From Sphingomonas kyeonggiensis (GTDB taxonomy: Bacteria > Pseudomonadota > Alphaproteobacteria > Sphingomonadales > Sphingomonadaceae): a stretch of 64,000 bases of DNA. The DNA lies in contig NZ_JAUSTJ010000002.1 in the NCBI RefSeq assembly GCF_030812785.1, forward strand, positions 1,054,001-1,118,000. The letters run 5' to 3'. Under the pieces are notes generated by a model, which was given only the letters and a program-made list of their open reading frames with translations, was not told where the DNA came from and did not search any database. Shown here in pieces: positions 54,783 to 63,802 of the stretch (the first letter of the stretch is position 1; every line of letters begins with the position of its first letter). The translations under genes and the position numbers were made by a program.

Positions 54783-56579
54783 TCAGGCGGGCGCATCGGG
54801 CTCCTCCGCGCCGCCCTTGCCCAGGCGCACGCGGCGGAAGCGTGGCTCGCGGTCCATGCCGGCGACGTCCTTGATCTTCTTGCGCATCTCGTCGCGCTTC
54901 TCATGGATCGAGGCGATCACCGGGCCGACCGCCATGCCGAGATCGACCAGCACCACCTCGGAGAGCTGGAGCGAGCTCTCCAGCGCCTCGGGCACCGCCT
55001 CGGTGGCGCCGGCGCGGTAGAGCTCGGCGGCATGGGCGGTGTCTCGGGCGCGGGCGATGATCGGCAGGTTCGGTACCCAGCCGCGAACGCGGCGGGTGAG
55101 GCGGACGGTGAGGACGGGATCGTCCATGGTCAGCACCAGCGCCTTGGCATGGCCGAGGTTGAGCTGGTCGACCAGTTCCGAGCGGGTGACGTCGCCGAAC
55201 AGCACATTGTAGCCGCCACGCCGGGCGGTGTTGACGTTGTCGATGTCTGCATCGACGCCGATATAGGGCAGGTTGTGGCGGCGGAGCATGTCGGCGACGG
55301 TGCGGCCGACGCGGCCGAAGCCGATCACCACGGTGCCGGCCTGGACCTGCTCAAGCGCGGTGTCGGGCACGTCCTCGCTGCGGCTGCGCTCGATCAGCTG
55401 GGCGATCAGGCGCCCGGCCTTGGCGAGCAAGGGCGTGGCGGTGAGGCCGATCGCGGTGACCGTGGTCCAGAAGCCGGCGGTGCTGGGCGAGATCAGGCCG
55501 GCCGCGCCGGCGACGCCGAGCACGATCAGTGTGGTCTCGGACGGGCTGGCCATCAGCACGCCGGTCTCCGCGGCGGTGCCGGTGCGCGCGCCCGAGAGCT
55601 TGAGCAGGCCCATCGTCACGGCGGTCTTGACCAGCATGACCATCAGCGAGGCGCCGAGCAGCGGCGCCCAGTTCTCCAGCACGAAGCGCAGGTCGAGCCG
55701 CATGCCGACGGTGATCAGGAACACGCCGAGCGCGAGGCCCTTGAACGGCGCGGTGATCGCTTCGACCTCGCCATGATATTCGGTCTCGGCGATGAGCAGG
55801 CCGGCGATCAGCGCGCCGACGATCGGCGAGAGGCCGACCGCGCTGGTCGCCAGGCTGGCGACGATCACGACGAGCAGGCTGGCGGCGAGGAACAGCTCGG
55901 GGCTCTTGGTGCGCGCCGCCTGGGCGAACATGCGCGGGAGGAGGAGGCGGCCGCCGAGGAACAGCACCGCGACGGTGACGATGCCGAGGCCGAGCGTGGA
56001 GAGCAGCTTCCAGGCGCCGGCGTCTCCGCCGACCGCGGGCGCGAAGGCGCCGAGCAGGAAGATGATCGGGACCAGCGCCAGATCCTCGAACAGCAGCATC
56101 GAGAAGGCGGCGCGGCCGACTGCGCTGGTGGTGCCGGCGATCGGGATGACGAGTGCGGTGGAGGAGAGCGAGAGCGCCAGGCCTAGCCCGATCGCACCGC
56201 CGGTGCTGAGCCCGGTGAGATAGAGCATCGCGGCGAGGATCAGGCCGGCACCGAGCAGTTCCGCCGCGCCGACGCCGAAGACGAGCGTGCGCATCGCCCA
56301 GAGACGCTTGAACGACAGCTCCAGGCCGATCGAGAACAGCAGCAGGATGATGCCGAACTCGGCGAACGGCTCGATCGCATGCGCGTCCGAGATGGTCAGG
56401 TGGACCAGCCAGGGCTGTTGCTCGACCAGATCGCCGAGGCCACCTGGGCCGACGAGCGCGCCGACCAGGATGAACCCGATGACCGGGCTGATCCGGAAGC
56501 GGGCAAAGGCCGGGATGACGAGGCCGGCGGCGCCGAGGATGACGAGCGCGTCGCGCAGGCCGCTGTTCGCCAGGTTCAT
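54783..56579 (-). CDS. CPA2-type cation/proton antiporter (KefB-like)
   Basis: The 598-aa inner-membrane protein has about 12 hydrophobic helices (ISPVIGFILVGALVGPGGLG; FGVGAAELLGAGLILAAMLY; FFLGGRLLLPRMF-like segments) followed by a cytosolic RCK/TrkA-N domain with the Rossmann motif GTVVIGFGRVGRTVADML and FGDVTRSELVDQLNLGHAKA. It should export K+ or Na+ for protons. A basic C-terminal tail follows. The gene is alone on this strand, downstream of the AT-rich 420-bp intergenic region. Confidence 0.93.
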   Translation of the reverse strand: MNLANSGLRDALVILGAAGLVIPAFARFRISPVIGFILVGALVGPGGLGDLVEQQPWLVHLTISDAHAIEPFAEFGIILLLFSIGLELSFKRLWAMRTLVFGVGAAELLGAGLILAAMLYLTGLSTGGAIGLGLALSLSSTALVIPIAGTTSAVGRAAFSMLLFEDLALVPIIFLLGAFAPAVGGDAGAWKLLSTLGLGIVTVAVLFLGGRLLLPRMFAQAARTKSPELFLAASLLVVIVASLATSAVGLSPIVGALIAGLLIAETEYHGEVEAITAPFKGLALGVFLITVGMRLDLRFVLENWAPLLGASLMVMLVKTAVTMGLLKLSGARTGTAAETGVLMASPSETTLIVLGVAGAAGLISPSTAGFWTTVTAIGLTATPLLAKAGRLIAQLIERSRSEDVPDTALEQVQAGTVVIGFGRVGRTVADMLRRHNLPYIGVDADIDNVNTARRGGYNVLFGDVTRSELVDQLNLGHAKALVLTMDDPVLTVRLTRRVRGWVPNLPIIARARDTAHAAELYRAGATEAVPEALESSLQLSEVVLVDLGMAVGPVIASIHEKRDEMRKKIKDVAGMDREPRFRRVRLGKGGAEEPDAPA

Positions 56580-57003
56580 CGCCGGGCCTCCGCGCCAAGG
56601 GCCGGAAGGTTCGTGTCAGGGACGGGAAGGGCGCGCACGGCGCGCGGGATCATCGGGTGCGGGATCGAATTAATGGGCATCTCCCCCTAGGCAGCATGGC
56701 GGGCCGGACATTGCAAGGCCGAGGGACAAATTCCCCTCGGGCTCCGGCGAGGATAGCCGGTGCTTGGCAAGGTTCCGGCGGATTTCCTTGGGATCGTTGA
56801 AAATATACGCGAGAACTATCTAAGTTAAGATATTGTCATCCAAATAAAAATAATCCTCTTCTTCTTTCATTTCGGTGCATTTGCCTGATTGAGCGGGTTG
56901 GCTTGATGCTATATCTTCAACAAATAGAAGATATGCGGATCAATAGGCCGCGTCGGCGGTCGCCGGGTCGTTTCTTGAAGTCTGGATAGACGGAGGAATC
57001 GAC
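56580..57003. promoter_or_regulatory. AT-rich intergenic region with inverted repeat
   Basis: The 424-bp region between divergent genes is markedly AT-richer than its surroundings at 56800-56950. It contains a perfect 8-bp inverted repeat, ATATCTTC with GAAGATAT (56911-56934, 8-bp spacer), 70 bp before the unknown gene at 57004, and runs such as AAATAAAAATAAT. It probably holds the promoters and a regulator site for the downstream gene. No gene is seen. Confidence 0.5.
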
Positions 57004-58725
57004 ATGGAAATTGAATCCGTTCTCACACGCCGCGTTGACCTGCGGAACATCAATCGCCTGCGCTTCGAAGCGATCGACCGCGGCGACCTGGTGATCAAGC
57101 CCTTCCTGGCCCCGTGCCGTATCAAGATATTGCTGGTAGCCGATGGCGTGAATGGCGGCTTCGTCAACGTCACCTATGGGCGGCTATATTTCAGCCTCTC
57201 GGCACTGTGCGACATCCTGGAGCACAGCCCCGACTGGTGGGTGCGCTACGACCTCACCAAGATGCACCGGCAGACCGATCCCCTTGGCGCGGCGGACAAG
57301 AACGACTTCCGCTTCACCGACAAGGATTTCAACATCAACGATTACGACCAGATCTGGTTCTTCGGCGCCCGGACCAACTTCAACGACAGCCAGCGCCTGT
57401 CCGACGCGGAACTGGCGATCGTCGCGCGCTGGATGGACGAGAAGCAGGGCGGGGTCTTCGCAGTCGGCGACCATGCCGATTTCGGTGCGTCGCTGTGCGG
57501 CCGGATTCCGCGCGTCGCGACCATGCGGAAATGGGCACCGGCGCAGAGCCCGCCGAGCCCGACCGGACTGGACCGGCATGACACGCTGATGCGCGGACAC
57601 GACAATTTCTACAATTTCAACGACGAATCCGACGACATTCCGATGAAGGTGCGCCTGCGCCGCTATCCCTTGTGGTCGACCTCGCCCTTCCAGCGCCGCT
57701 GGGCGCCGCATCCGGTGCTGTGCGGCAAGAAGGGGCCGATCGACATCCTGCCCGATCACCCGCACGAGGGCGAAGTGATCGAGCCGACCAACGGCGCCGC
57801 CACCTTCAGCTTCGGCAGCTACACCAACAAGCCCGAATATCCCGAGGTGAACAGCCATCGCGAGATGCCGCACATCATCGCCTGGGCACGGGTGCAGGGC
57901 GATCATACCGAGGGGCGCAGCGGCCAGCCCGGCACCGATCGCAACAAGGGCCCGGCCAATGCCAAGGAGTTCGGCGCGGTGGGCGCCTATGACGGGCATC
58001 TGGGCAATGTCGGCAGGGTGGTGGTCGATTCGACCTGGCACCACTGGATGGATGTCAATTTGATCGGCCGGCCGCGCACCGGCGACCAGATCGATCCAGT
58101 GCCGGACGACGATCCCAAGGCGTTCGGCTTCGAATATAGCGCGGACGGCAAGGCGGCCTATGCGCGGATCAAGGAGTATTTCCTGAACGTCGCCAAGTGG
58201 CTCGCCGCGCCGGCCAAACAGAACTGCATGTTCACTCGGGCGACCTGGGGCATCGTGATCCGCTATCCGCTCGCCGAGCAGCTGAGTCCCAAGCTGCCGA
58301 TCTGGGAACTGGGCGGCTTCGCCCGCGACGCGATCGGGCGCCGGGCGTCGCTGTGCACGATGTATTCCTGGATCAAGCCGCATTTCCCCGAATGGCGCGA
58401 GCTGCTGCCGATCGACATCAAGCGCGTACCGGACCCGACCGAGGAACTGCTCGCGCCGAGCTGGGAAGCGTTCGAGGCCTATGTGCTGGGCGGCATCACC
58501 CGCAAGATGCTCGAACTGGCCTATGCCGCGGCGGAGAAGGAAGACGAGGTGGCGGACCGCCAGGTCGCCGATGCGATGGCCAAGGGGCTGAAGCTCGGTG
58601 CGGAGAGCTTCCACAAGGACCTGCAGAAATCGCAGGAGAAGACGGGACGCCGCTACGCCGAGGTAGTGGCGCAGGGTGCCCGCCTGAAGGTAAGTGCGGC
58701 GACCTTCCTCGACGAACATCGCTAG
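57004..58725 (+). CDS. Unrecognised 573-aa protein
   Basis: No family is recognised with confidence. Residues ~35-165 contain IKILLVADGVNGGFVNVTYG, then DQIWFFGARTNFNDSQRLSD and GGVFAVGDHADFGASLCGRI, a beta-alpha pattern like class I glutamine amidotransferase or ThuA-type folds. VVDSTWHHWMDVNLIG near 340 is a striking conserved-looking motif. There is no signal peptide or membrane segment. The C-terminus is helical (LELAYAAAEKEDEVADRQVA). The AT-rich leader and isolated position suggest acquisition by transfer. The start follows GGAGGAATCGAC. Confidence 0.75.
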   Translation: MEIESVLTRRVDLRNINRLRFEAIDRGDLVIKPFLAPCRIKILLVADGVNGGFVNVTYGRLYFSLSALCDILEHSPDWWVRYDLTKMHRQTDPLGAADKNDFRFTDKDFNINDYDQIWFFGARTNFNDSQRLSDAELAIVARWMDEKQGGVFAVGDHADFGASLCGRIPRVATMRKWAPAQSPPSPTGLDRHDTLMRGHDNFYNFNDESDDIPMKVRLRRYPLWSTSPFQRRWAPHPVLCGKKGPIDILPDHPHEGEVIEPTNGAATFSFGSYTNKPEYPEVNSHREMPHIIAWARVQGDHTEGRSGQPGTDRNKGPANAKEFGAVGAYDGHLGNVGRVVVDSTWHHWMDVNLIGRPRTGDQIDPVPDDDPKAFGFEYSADGKAAYARIKEYFLNVAKWLAAPAKQNCMFTRATWGIVIRYPLAEQLSPKLPIWELGGFARDAIGRRASLCTMYSWIKPHFPEWRELLPIDIKRVPDPTEELLAPSWEAFEAYVLGGITRKMLELAYAAAEKEDEVADRQVADAMAKGLKLGAESFHKDLQKSQEKTGRRYAEVVAQGARLKVSAATFLDEHR

Positions 58726-58782
58726 GCATTCGGGCCGGCACCGGGGAAGTCGCCCGGTGCCGGCCCATATGTCGTATGGCGA

Positions 58783-59190
58783 TCAATCCAAGCGTGTTAG
58801 CAGCGCAGTGAACATCGGGCGGAGGCGGAGCAGTTCCTCGCGGTGGGTGGCCGAAAGCTGCTCGAGCAGCTCGCCCGCCCGGGGCGTCAGCCCGATCAGC
58901 GCCTGGCGCCGGTCGCTTTCCGAGATGGAGCGGGCGACGAGGCCGAGCGCTTCGAGCCGTTCGATCAGGCCCGAGGCGCTGTGCGGCTTGATCACCAGGC
59001 GTTCGGCGACATAGCCGATCGTCACCTGCTCCGCCGGCGCGCCGCGGATCGCGAGCAGCGCCTGATGCTGCTGGGCGGTCAGCCCTTGTTCCGCCGCGCG
59101 CCGCTCGCTGAACACCAGGAACATACGGAGCGCGTGCCGGAAATCGGCGAGTGCGGCATAATCGACGGGATCGGAAACTTCCCCGGCCAT
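58783..59190 (-). CDS. MarR-family transcriptional regulator
   Basis: The 135-aa protein is a winged-helix regulator: RHALRMFLVFSERRAAEQGL, then QHQALLAIRGAPAEQVTIGY, KPHSASGLIERLEALGLVAR and the wing SISESDRRQALIGLTPRAGE. The ATG at 59190 is used, since the upstream extension runs through the intergenic palindrome. It is divergent from the ClC gene, and an inverted repeat at 59208-59226 lies between them, so it probably represses itself and the transporter in response to a small ligand. Confidence 0.93.
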   Translation of the reverse strand: MAGEVSDPVDYAALADFRHALRMFLVFSERRAAEQGLTAQQHQALLAIRGAPAEQVTIGYVAERLVIKPHSASGLIERLEALGLVARSISESDRRQALIGLTPRAGELLEQLSATHREELLRLRPMFTALLTRLD

Positions 59191-59207
59191 GATCTTCCTT
59201 CGTTGAC

Positions 59208-59226
59208 TATATCGTGTTGCGATATA
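59208..59226. promoter_or_regulatory. Inverted repeat between marR and clc (operator)
   Basis: TATATCG-TGTTG-CGATATA is a perfect 7-bp inverted repeat of the size MarR dimers bind. It lies 18 bp from the regulator start and 26 bp from the ClC start. Confidence 0.65.
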
Positions 59227-59252
59227 TTTGCGCGGCGCGGAGGAACTGTTCC

Positions 59253-61016
59253 ATGTCAAAACCCCCTGTGCAAGCCGCGGTACGGCTTGCCGATTACAGT
59301 GCCGACTGGCGGATGGCGATGCTGGCTGCGGCCGCGCTGGTGGTGGGCACCGGCGGTGCGCTGGGGGCTTGGGTCCTCGTCAAGCTGATCGCGGTCGCCA
59401 CCAACCTGTTCTGGTTCGGCGAGCTTTCGGCTGCGGCGCGCGAGATCACGGACAATCATCTAGGGCTTTGGGTGGCGGCGATCCCGGTGCTGGGCGCGTT
59501 GCTGATCGGGGTGATGGCGCGCTTCGGATCGGAGAAGATCCGTGGCCATGGCATCCCCGAGGCGATCGAGGCGATCCTCTATGGCGAGAGCAGGCTCTCC
59601 CTGAAGGTGGCGCTGCTCAAGCCGCTTTCCTCGGCGATCTCTATCGGCAGCGGCGGGCCTTTCGGTGCGGAGGGGCCGATCATCATGACCGGCGGCGCAA
59701 TCGGATCGCTGTTCGCGCAATGCTTCCATCTGAGCGCCGCCGAACGGAAGACGCTGCTCGTCGCCGGCGCCGCGGCGGGGATGACCGGGATCTTCGGCAC
59801 GCCGCTGGCCGCGATCCTGCTCGCGATCGAAGTGCTGCTGTTCGAATGGAAGCCGCGCAGCTTCGTGCCGGTGGTGGTGGCGGTGCTGGTATGCTTCGCC
59901 TGGCGGCCGCTGTTGTTCGATGCCGGCCCGCTTTTCCCCTTCGCGCTCGGCGGCGTGGCCGACAGCGGCATGATGCTGGGGCTGGCGCTCGGCCTGGGGC
60001 TGCTCGTCGGGCTGGAGGCGGCGTTTCTCTCGCAATTGCTATACCGGGTCGAGGACCTGTTCCACCGGCTGCCGGTGCACTGGATGTGGTGGCCGGCGAT
60101 CGGCGCGGTAGTGGTCGGCCTCGGCGGATTGATCGACGCGCATGTGCTGGGCGCGGGCTATGGCAATATCCAGAACCTGCTCGATGGCGGGCTGGCGGTG
60201 CGCGCCGTACTGGCGCTGCTGCTGGTCAAGGCGGTGGTGTGGCTGGTGGCGCTGGGATCGGGCACGTCGGGCGGCGTGCTCGCGCCGCTGCTGACGCTGG
60301 GCGGTGCGCTCGGCTATCTGGTCGGGCTGTGGCTGCCGGGGACGCCGGGGTTCTGGGCGATGATCGGCATGGCGGGGATCATGAGCGGTGCGATGCGGGC
60401 ACCGCTGACCGGCGCGCTGTTCGCCGCCGAGCTGACCGGGCATTTCGACATGCTGCCGCTGGCCGCCGCCGCCTCGACCGGCGCCTATGCGGTGAGCGTG
60501 CTGGTGATGCGCCGATCGATCCTGACCGAGAAGATCGCGCGGCGCGGGCGGCACATCCTGCAGGAATATACCGTGGATCCGCTCGACTTCCTCCAGGCGG
60601 GCGATGTGATGACGCGCGAGCCGACCACGCTGCCGGGCTGCATGCAGGTGGAAGGCGCGGTGGAGTTCTTCGCCGGGCAGGCGGCGCATCGTAGCTATCC
60701 GGTGGTGGATGGCGAGGAGAGGCTGCTCGGGCTGGTCTCGCGCAGCGATGCGCTGCGCTGGCAGACCGAAGGGCGGATGTGGGAGTCGACGCTGGCCGAT
60801 ATCCTGTCCGACGCGTCGCAGCCCTGCGCCTTTCCCGACACGCCGATCGGGGTGGTGGCGGACCTGATGGTGGAAACCGGCGTGGGGCGCATCCCGATCG
60901 TCGAGCGCTGGAGCAACCGGGTGGTGGGGATATTGTCGCGGCACGACCTGCTCAAGGCGCGGAGCCTGAAGCGGAAGGACGAGCTGGGGCGGGGCCGGGG
61001 GTTCGGCGGCCGATAG
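59253..61016 (+). CDS. ClC-family chloride channel/antiporter with CBS domains
   Basis: The 587-aa membrane protein has the ClC core: GSGGPFGAEGPIIMTGGAIG contains the gating Glu region, GTPLAAILLAIEVLLFEW and GSGTSGGVLAPLLTLGGALG the ion-pore motifs. A cytosolic C-terminus carries two CBS domains (VMTREPTTLPGCMQVEGAVE; PDTPIGVVADLMVETGVGRI, RVVGILSRHDLL). It would carry chloride with or without proton exchange. The start at 59253 (MSKPPVQAAV) follows GGAGGAACTG. It is controlled from the same intergenic region as the marR gene. Confidence 0.95.
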   Translation: MSKPPVQAAVRLADYSADWRMAMLAAAALVVGTGGALGAWVLVKLIAVATNLFWFGELSAAAREITDNHLGLWVAAIPVLGALLIGVMARFGSEKIRGHGIPEAIEAILYGESRLSLKVALLKPLSSAISIGSGGPFGAEGPIIMTGGAIGSLFAQCFHLSAAERKTLLVAGAAAGMTGIFGTPLAAILLAIEVLLFEWKPRSFVPVVVAVLVCFAWRPLLFDAGPLFPFALGGVADSGMMLGLALGLGLLVGLEAAFLSQLLYRVEDLFHRLPVHWMWWPAIGAVVVGLGGLIDAHVLGAGYGNIQNLLDGGLAVRAVLALLLVKAVVWLVALGSGTSGGVLAPLLTLGGALGYLVGLWLPGTPGFWAMIGMAGIMSGAMRAPLTGALFAAELTGHFDMLPLAAAASTGAYAVSVLVMRRSILTEKIARRGRHILQEYTVDPLDFLQAGDVMTREPTTLPGCMQVEGAVEFFAGQAAHRSYPVVDGEERLLGLVSRSDALRWQTEGRMWESTLADILSDASQPCAFPDTPIGVVADLMVETGVGRIPIVERWSNRVVGILSRHDLLKARSLKRKDELGRGRGFGGR

Positions 61017-61213
61017 TGACGGATTCCGTAGCGGTATGCGCATTGGGCAAGCCTGATCGAACATAAACTATCGTCGGTCGCGGAACTGTCACCTTCCCGC
61101 AGCGCGATCGTCACCGACCGCGCTCAACGGACCCCTCGAACAGGGCATGCTGCAGCTGCGAAGCCCTGTCGTGCGCGCCGCTCGGCGCGTGCCCAGGACA
61201 TAAGGGGTCGACA

Positions 61214-63802
61214 ATGCGAACCGTACGCACGCTTGGGATGCTCGGCATCTCCGCGCTTTCCTTCACCATCGCCAATGCAGCGCACGCGCAGAGCGCGGCG
61301 GACGACGCCGAGACCGAGATCGTCGTGTCGGGCCAGCGCGCCAGCCAGCAGCGCGCGATCGACGCCAAGCGTACTGCGATCGGCATCCTTGATGTCGCTG
61401 CCGCCGACGAGATGGGCCGGCTGCCGGATCGCAACGTCTCCGAGGTGGTGGAGCACCTCCCGGGCGTCGGCGTCACCTATGACCAGGGCGAGGGCCGTTA
61501 TGTCGCGATCCGCGGCGTGCCGTCGAACCTCAACAACTACACGCTGAACGGGATGGAGATCGGTAACCCCGACGGCACCACCCGTTCGCTGCCGCTCGAC
61601 ATCGTCTCGGGCCAGCTGCTCAACCGGGTCGAGGTCTCCAAGGTCAAGACCGCGGACATGGACGGGCAGGGGATCGGCGGCACGATCAACCTGGTCTCGC
61701 AGACCGCGTTCGACTTCAGGGAGGCCTTCGCCTTCTCGGCCAGCGTCAAGGCGGGCTATCAGGAGCTGAACAAGAAGGTGCCGGTGCAGGGCGACGCCAG
61801 CATCGCGGCGCGCTTCGGTGCCGATGAGCAGTTCGGCCTGGTGCTGGGCGTCAGCTATTCCTATCGCGACTTCAACAGCGAGGGCTTCTATCCCGACAAC
61901 TGGAAGCCTGACGCCCGGTTCGCACGCGGCGGCACGCCGGACAACATCAAGTACACCGAATATTCGCTGGCCCGCCGCCGTCTGGGCGGCACCGGCTCGT
62001 TCGACTGGCATCCGAGCGATCGCCAGACCCTCTATGTCCGCGGCTTCTATTCGAAGTTCACCGAGGACGAGATCCGTCCGCGCTACCGGCTGGACTTCAC
62101 CACCACGGCCTTCACCGTCAATCCGGACGGCCTGACCGGCTTCGCCAATGGCGTGGCGAGCAGCGCCACCGGCACCCCTGGTTCGGGGCCGGAGCGCCGC
62201 GAGGACCTGCGCCTCGACTACAAGGCCAAGTGGCTCGCCAGCGGCATGGTCGGCGGCACGACCGAGTTCGACGGCTTCAAGCTGGCCTATGAGGGCGGCT
62301 ACAGCCGCAACCAGACGCTCGACCAGTTCCCGATCTGGCAGTTCCGCTGCAATCCGGGCCGCGTCACCTTCGACTTCAGCGAACCGCTGTACGTGGCGAA
62401 GCCGGACACCGAGTGCACCGCCAACCAGATGCAGTTCCGGCAATATCAGTATTCGCACCAGCTCAACGACGAGACGATCTGGCAGGGCAAGATCGACGGC
62501 ACGATCGATGTGAGCGACATCGGCTTCGTCAAGTTCGGCGCCAAGTACCGCAACACCGACCGCAGCTTCGACCAGGACACGCCGACCTGGGTGCGCGCCT
62601 CGGCGACGGCGAACCGCTGGACGCTCGGCCAGTACAACCTCGGTGGCGCCGCGGTGTGCGTCTATCCCGACAATACCGGCCGCTGCTTCAGCAATGGCCC
62701 GACCTTCGACATCCCGGCACTGCAGGCGTTCACCGCCCAGCATCTGGGCGATGCGCTGATGCCGCTCGACGCCGCGACCACGCTCGCCAACAATAGCCTG
62801 TCCGACTTCCGGCTGAAGGAGAAGGTGTGGGCCGGCTATGTGATGGCCAATCTCACCTTTGGCGCGGTCACCGTGACGCCGGGCCTGCGCTACGAGCACA
62901 CCAGCCTGGACGACCGCGGCAATGCGCTGAGGGGCGGCTCGGCGATCGTGCCCGTGGCAACGAAGAACAGCTATGACGACTTCTTGCCGTCGCTGGTCGT
63001 CAAGATCGCGCCGTCGGACCGGGTGATCGTCCGCCTGGCCTATTCGCGCAGCCTCGGCCGGCCGGAATATTCGAGCCTCAATCCCGGCGGCTCGATCAGC
63101 GCGCTGGGCACCGACAACAGTGCCTCGTTCGGCAATCCGAACCTGAAGCCCTATCGCGCCGACAATCTCGACGCGACCGCGGAATGGTACTTCGCACCGG
63201 GCGGCCTGTTCAGCGTCGGCGCCTTCGCCAAGTTCATCAAGAACCCGATCTTCAGCCAGGCCACGGTGCTGACCAACGCGACGATCCTGGGCGTCACCTA
63301 TCCCACGATCAGCGTCAGCCAGCCGTTCAACGCCGACAAGGGCGACATCATCGGCATCGAGGCGCAGTACCAGCAGCAGTTCACTTTCCTGCCGGGGCTG
63401 CTCTCGGGCCTGGGCGTGCAGCTGACCGGCACGCTGACCGACTCGAACCTGAAGCTGCCAAACGGGCGGACCTCGACCTTCCCGAGTCAGTCGCGCTATC
63501 TCTACGGCGCGGAACTCTTCTACCAGCGCGGGCCGGTGGAAGCGTCGGTTGCCTATCACAATACCGGCCATGCGCTGATCGCGGTCGGTGATCCTGCATA
63601 TAACGACCAGTATAATGACGATCTGCGCCGCCTCGACGCCAAGGCGAGCGTCGCGATCCTCAAGGGCGTGCGCATCTTTGCCGAAGCGCAGAATCTGACC
63701 GATGAGCCGACTCGCCAATACCAGGCCGGCAACCCGAACTGGATCATCCAGAACGAGCGCTATGGGCGGACCTTCTACATGGGCGTGTCGGCGAAGTTCT
63801 GA
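61214..63802 (+). CDS. TonB-dependent receptor
   Basis: The 862-aa outer-membrane receptor has a signal peptide ending NAAHAQ, a plug domain (AIGILDVAAADEMGRLPDRN, EHLPGVGVTYDQGEGRYVAI, DMDGQGIGGTINLVSQ) and a long beta-barrel ending in the aromatic GRTFYMGVSAKF. The ligand is unknown; the plug resembles sphingomonad receptors for carbohydrates or siderophores. The ATG follows AAGGGGTCGAC. Its stop overlaps the start of the truncated gene at 63802 (TGATG), so both are one operon and probably one uptake function. Confidence 0.97.
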   Translation: MRTVRTLGMLGISALSFTIANAAHAQSAADDAETEIVVSGQRASQQRAIDAKRTAIGILDVAAADEMGRLPDRNVSEVVEHLPGVGVTYDQGEGRYVAIRGVPSNLNNYTLNGMEIGNPDGTTRSLPLDIVSGQLLNRVEVSKVKTADMDGQGIGGTINLVSQTAFDFREAFAFSASVKAGYQELNKKVPVQGDASIAARFGADEQFGLVLGVSYSYRDFNSEGFYPDNWKPDARFARGGTPDNIKYTEYSLARRRLGGTGSFDWHPSDRQTLYVRGFYSKFTEDEIRPRYRLDFTTTAFTVNPDGLTGFANGVASSATGTPGSGPERREDLRLDYKAKWLASGMVGGTTEFDGFKLAYEGGYSRNQTLDQFPIWQFRCNPGRVTFDFSEPLYVAKPDTECTANQMQFRQYQYSHQLNDETIWQGKIDGTIDVSDIGFVKFGAKYRNTDRSFDQDTPTWVRASATANRWTLGQYNLGGAAVCVYPDNTGRCFSNGPTFDIPALQAFTAQHLGDALMPLDAATTLANNSLSDFRLKEKVWAGYVMANLTFGAVTVTPGLRYEHTSLDDRGNALRGGSAIVPVATKNSYDDFLPSLVVKIAPSDRVIVRLAYSRSLGRPEYSSLNPGGSISALGTDNSASFGNPNLKPYRADNLDATAEWYFAPGGLFSVGAFAKFIKNPIFSQATVLTNATILGVTYPTISVSQPFNADKGDIIGIEAQYQQQFTFLPGLLSGLGVQLTGTLTDSNLKLPNGRTSTFPSQSRYLYGAELFYQRGPVEASVAYHNTGHALIAVGDPAYNDQYNDDLRRLDAKASVAILKGVRIFAEAQNLTDEPTRQYQAGNPNWIIQNERYGRTFYMGVSAKF

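Noticed and set aside
61080..61115. Pho box before the TonB receptor
   Set aside because: Only one CTGTCAC half site is clear; the second half and spacing do not fit the consensus.
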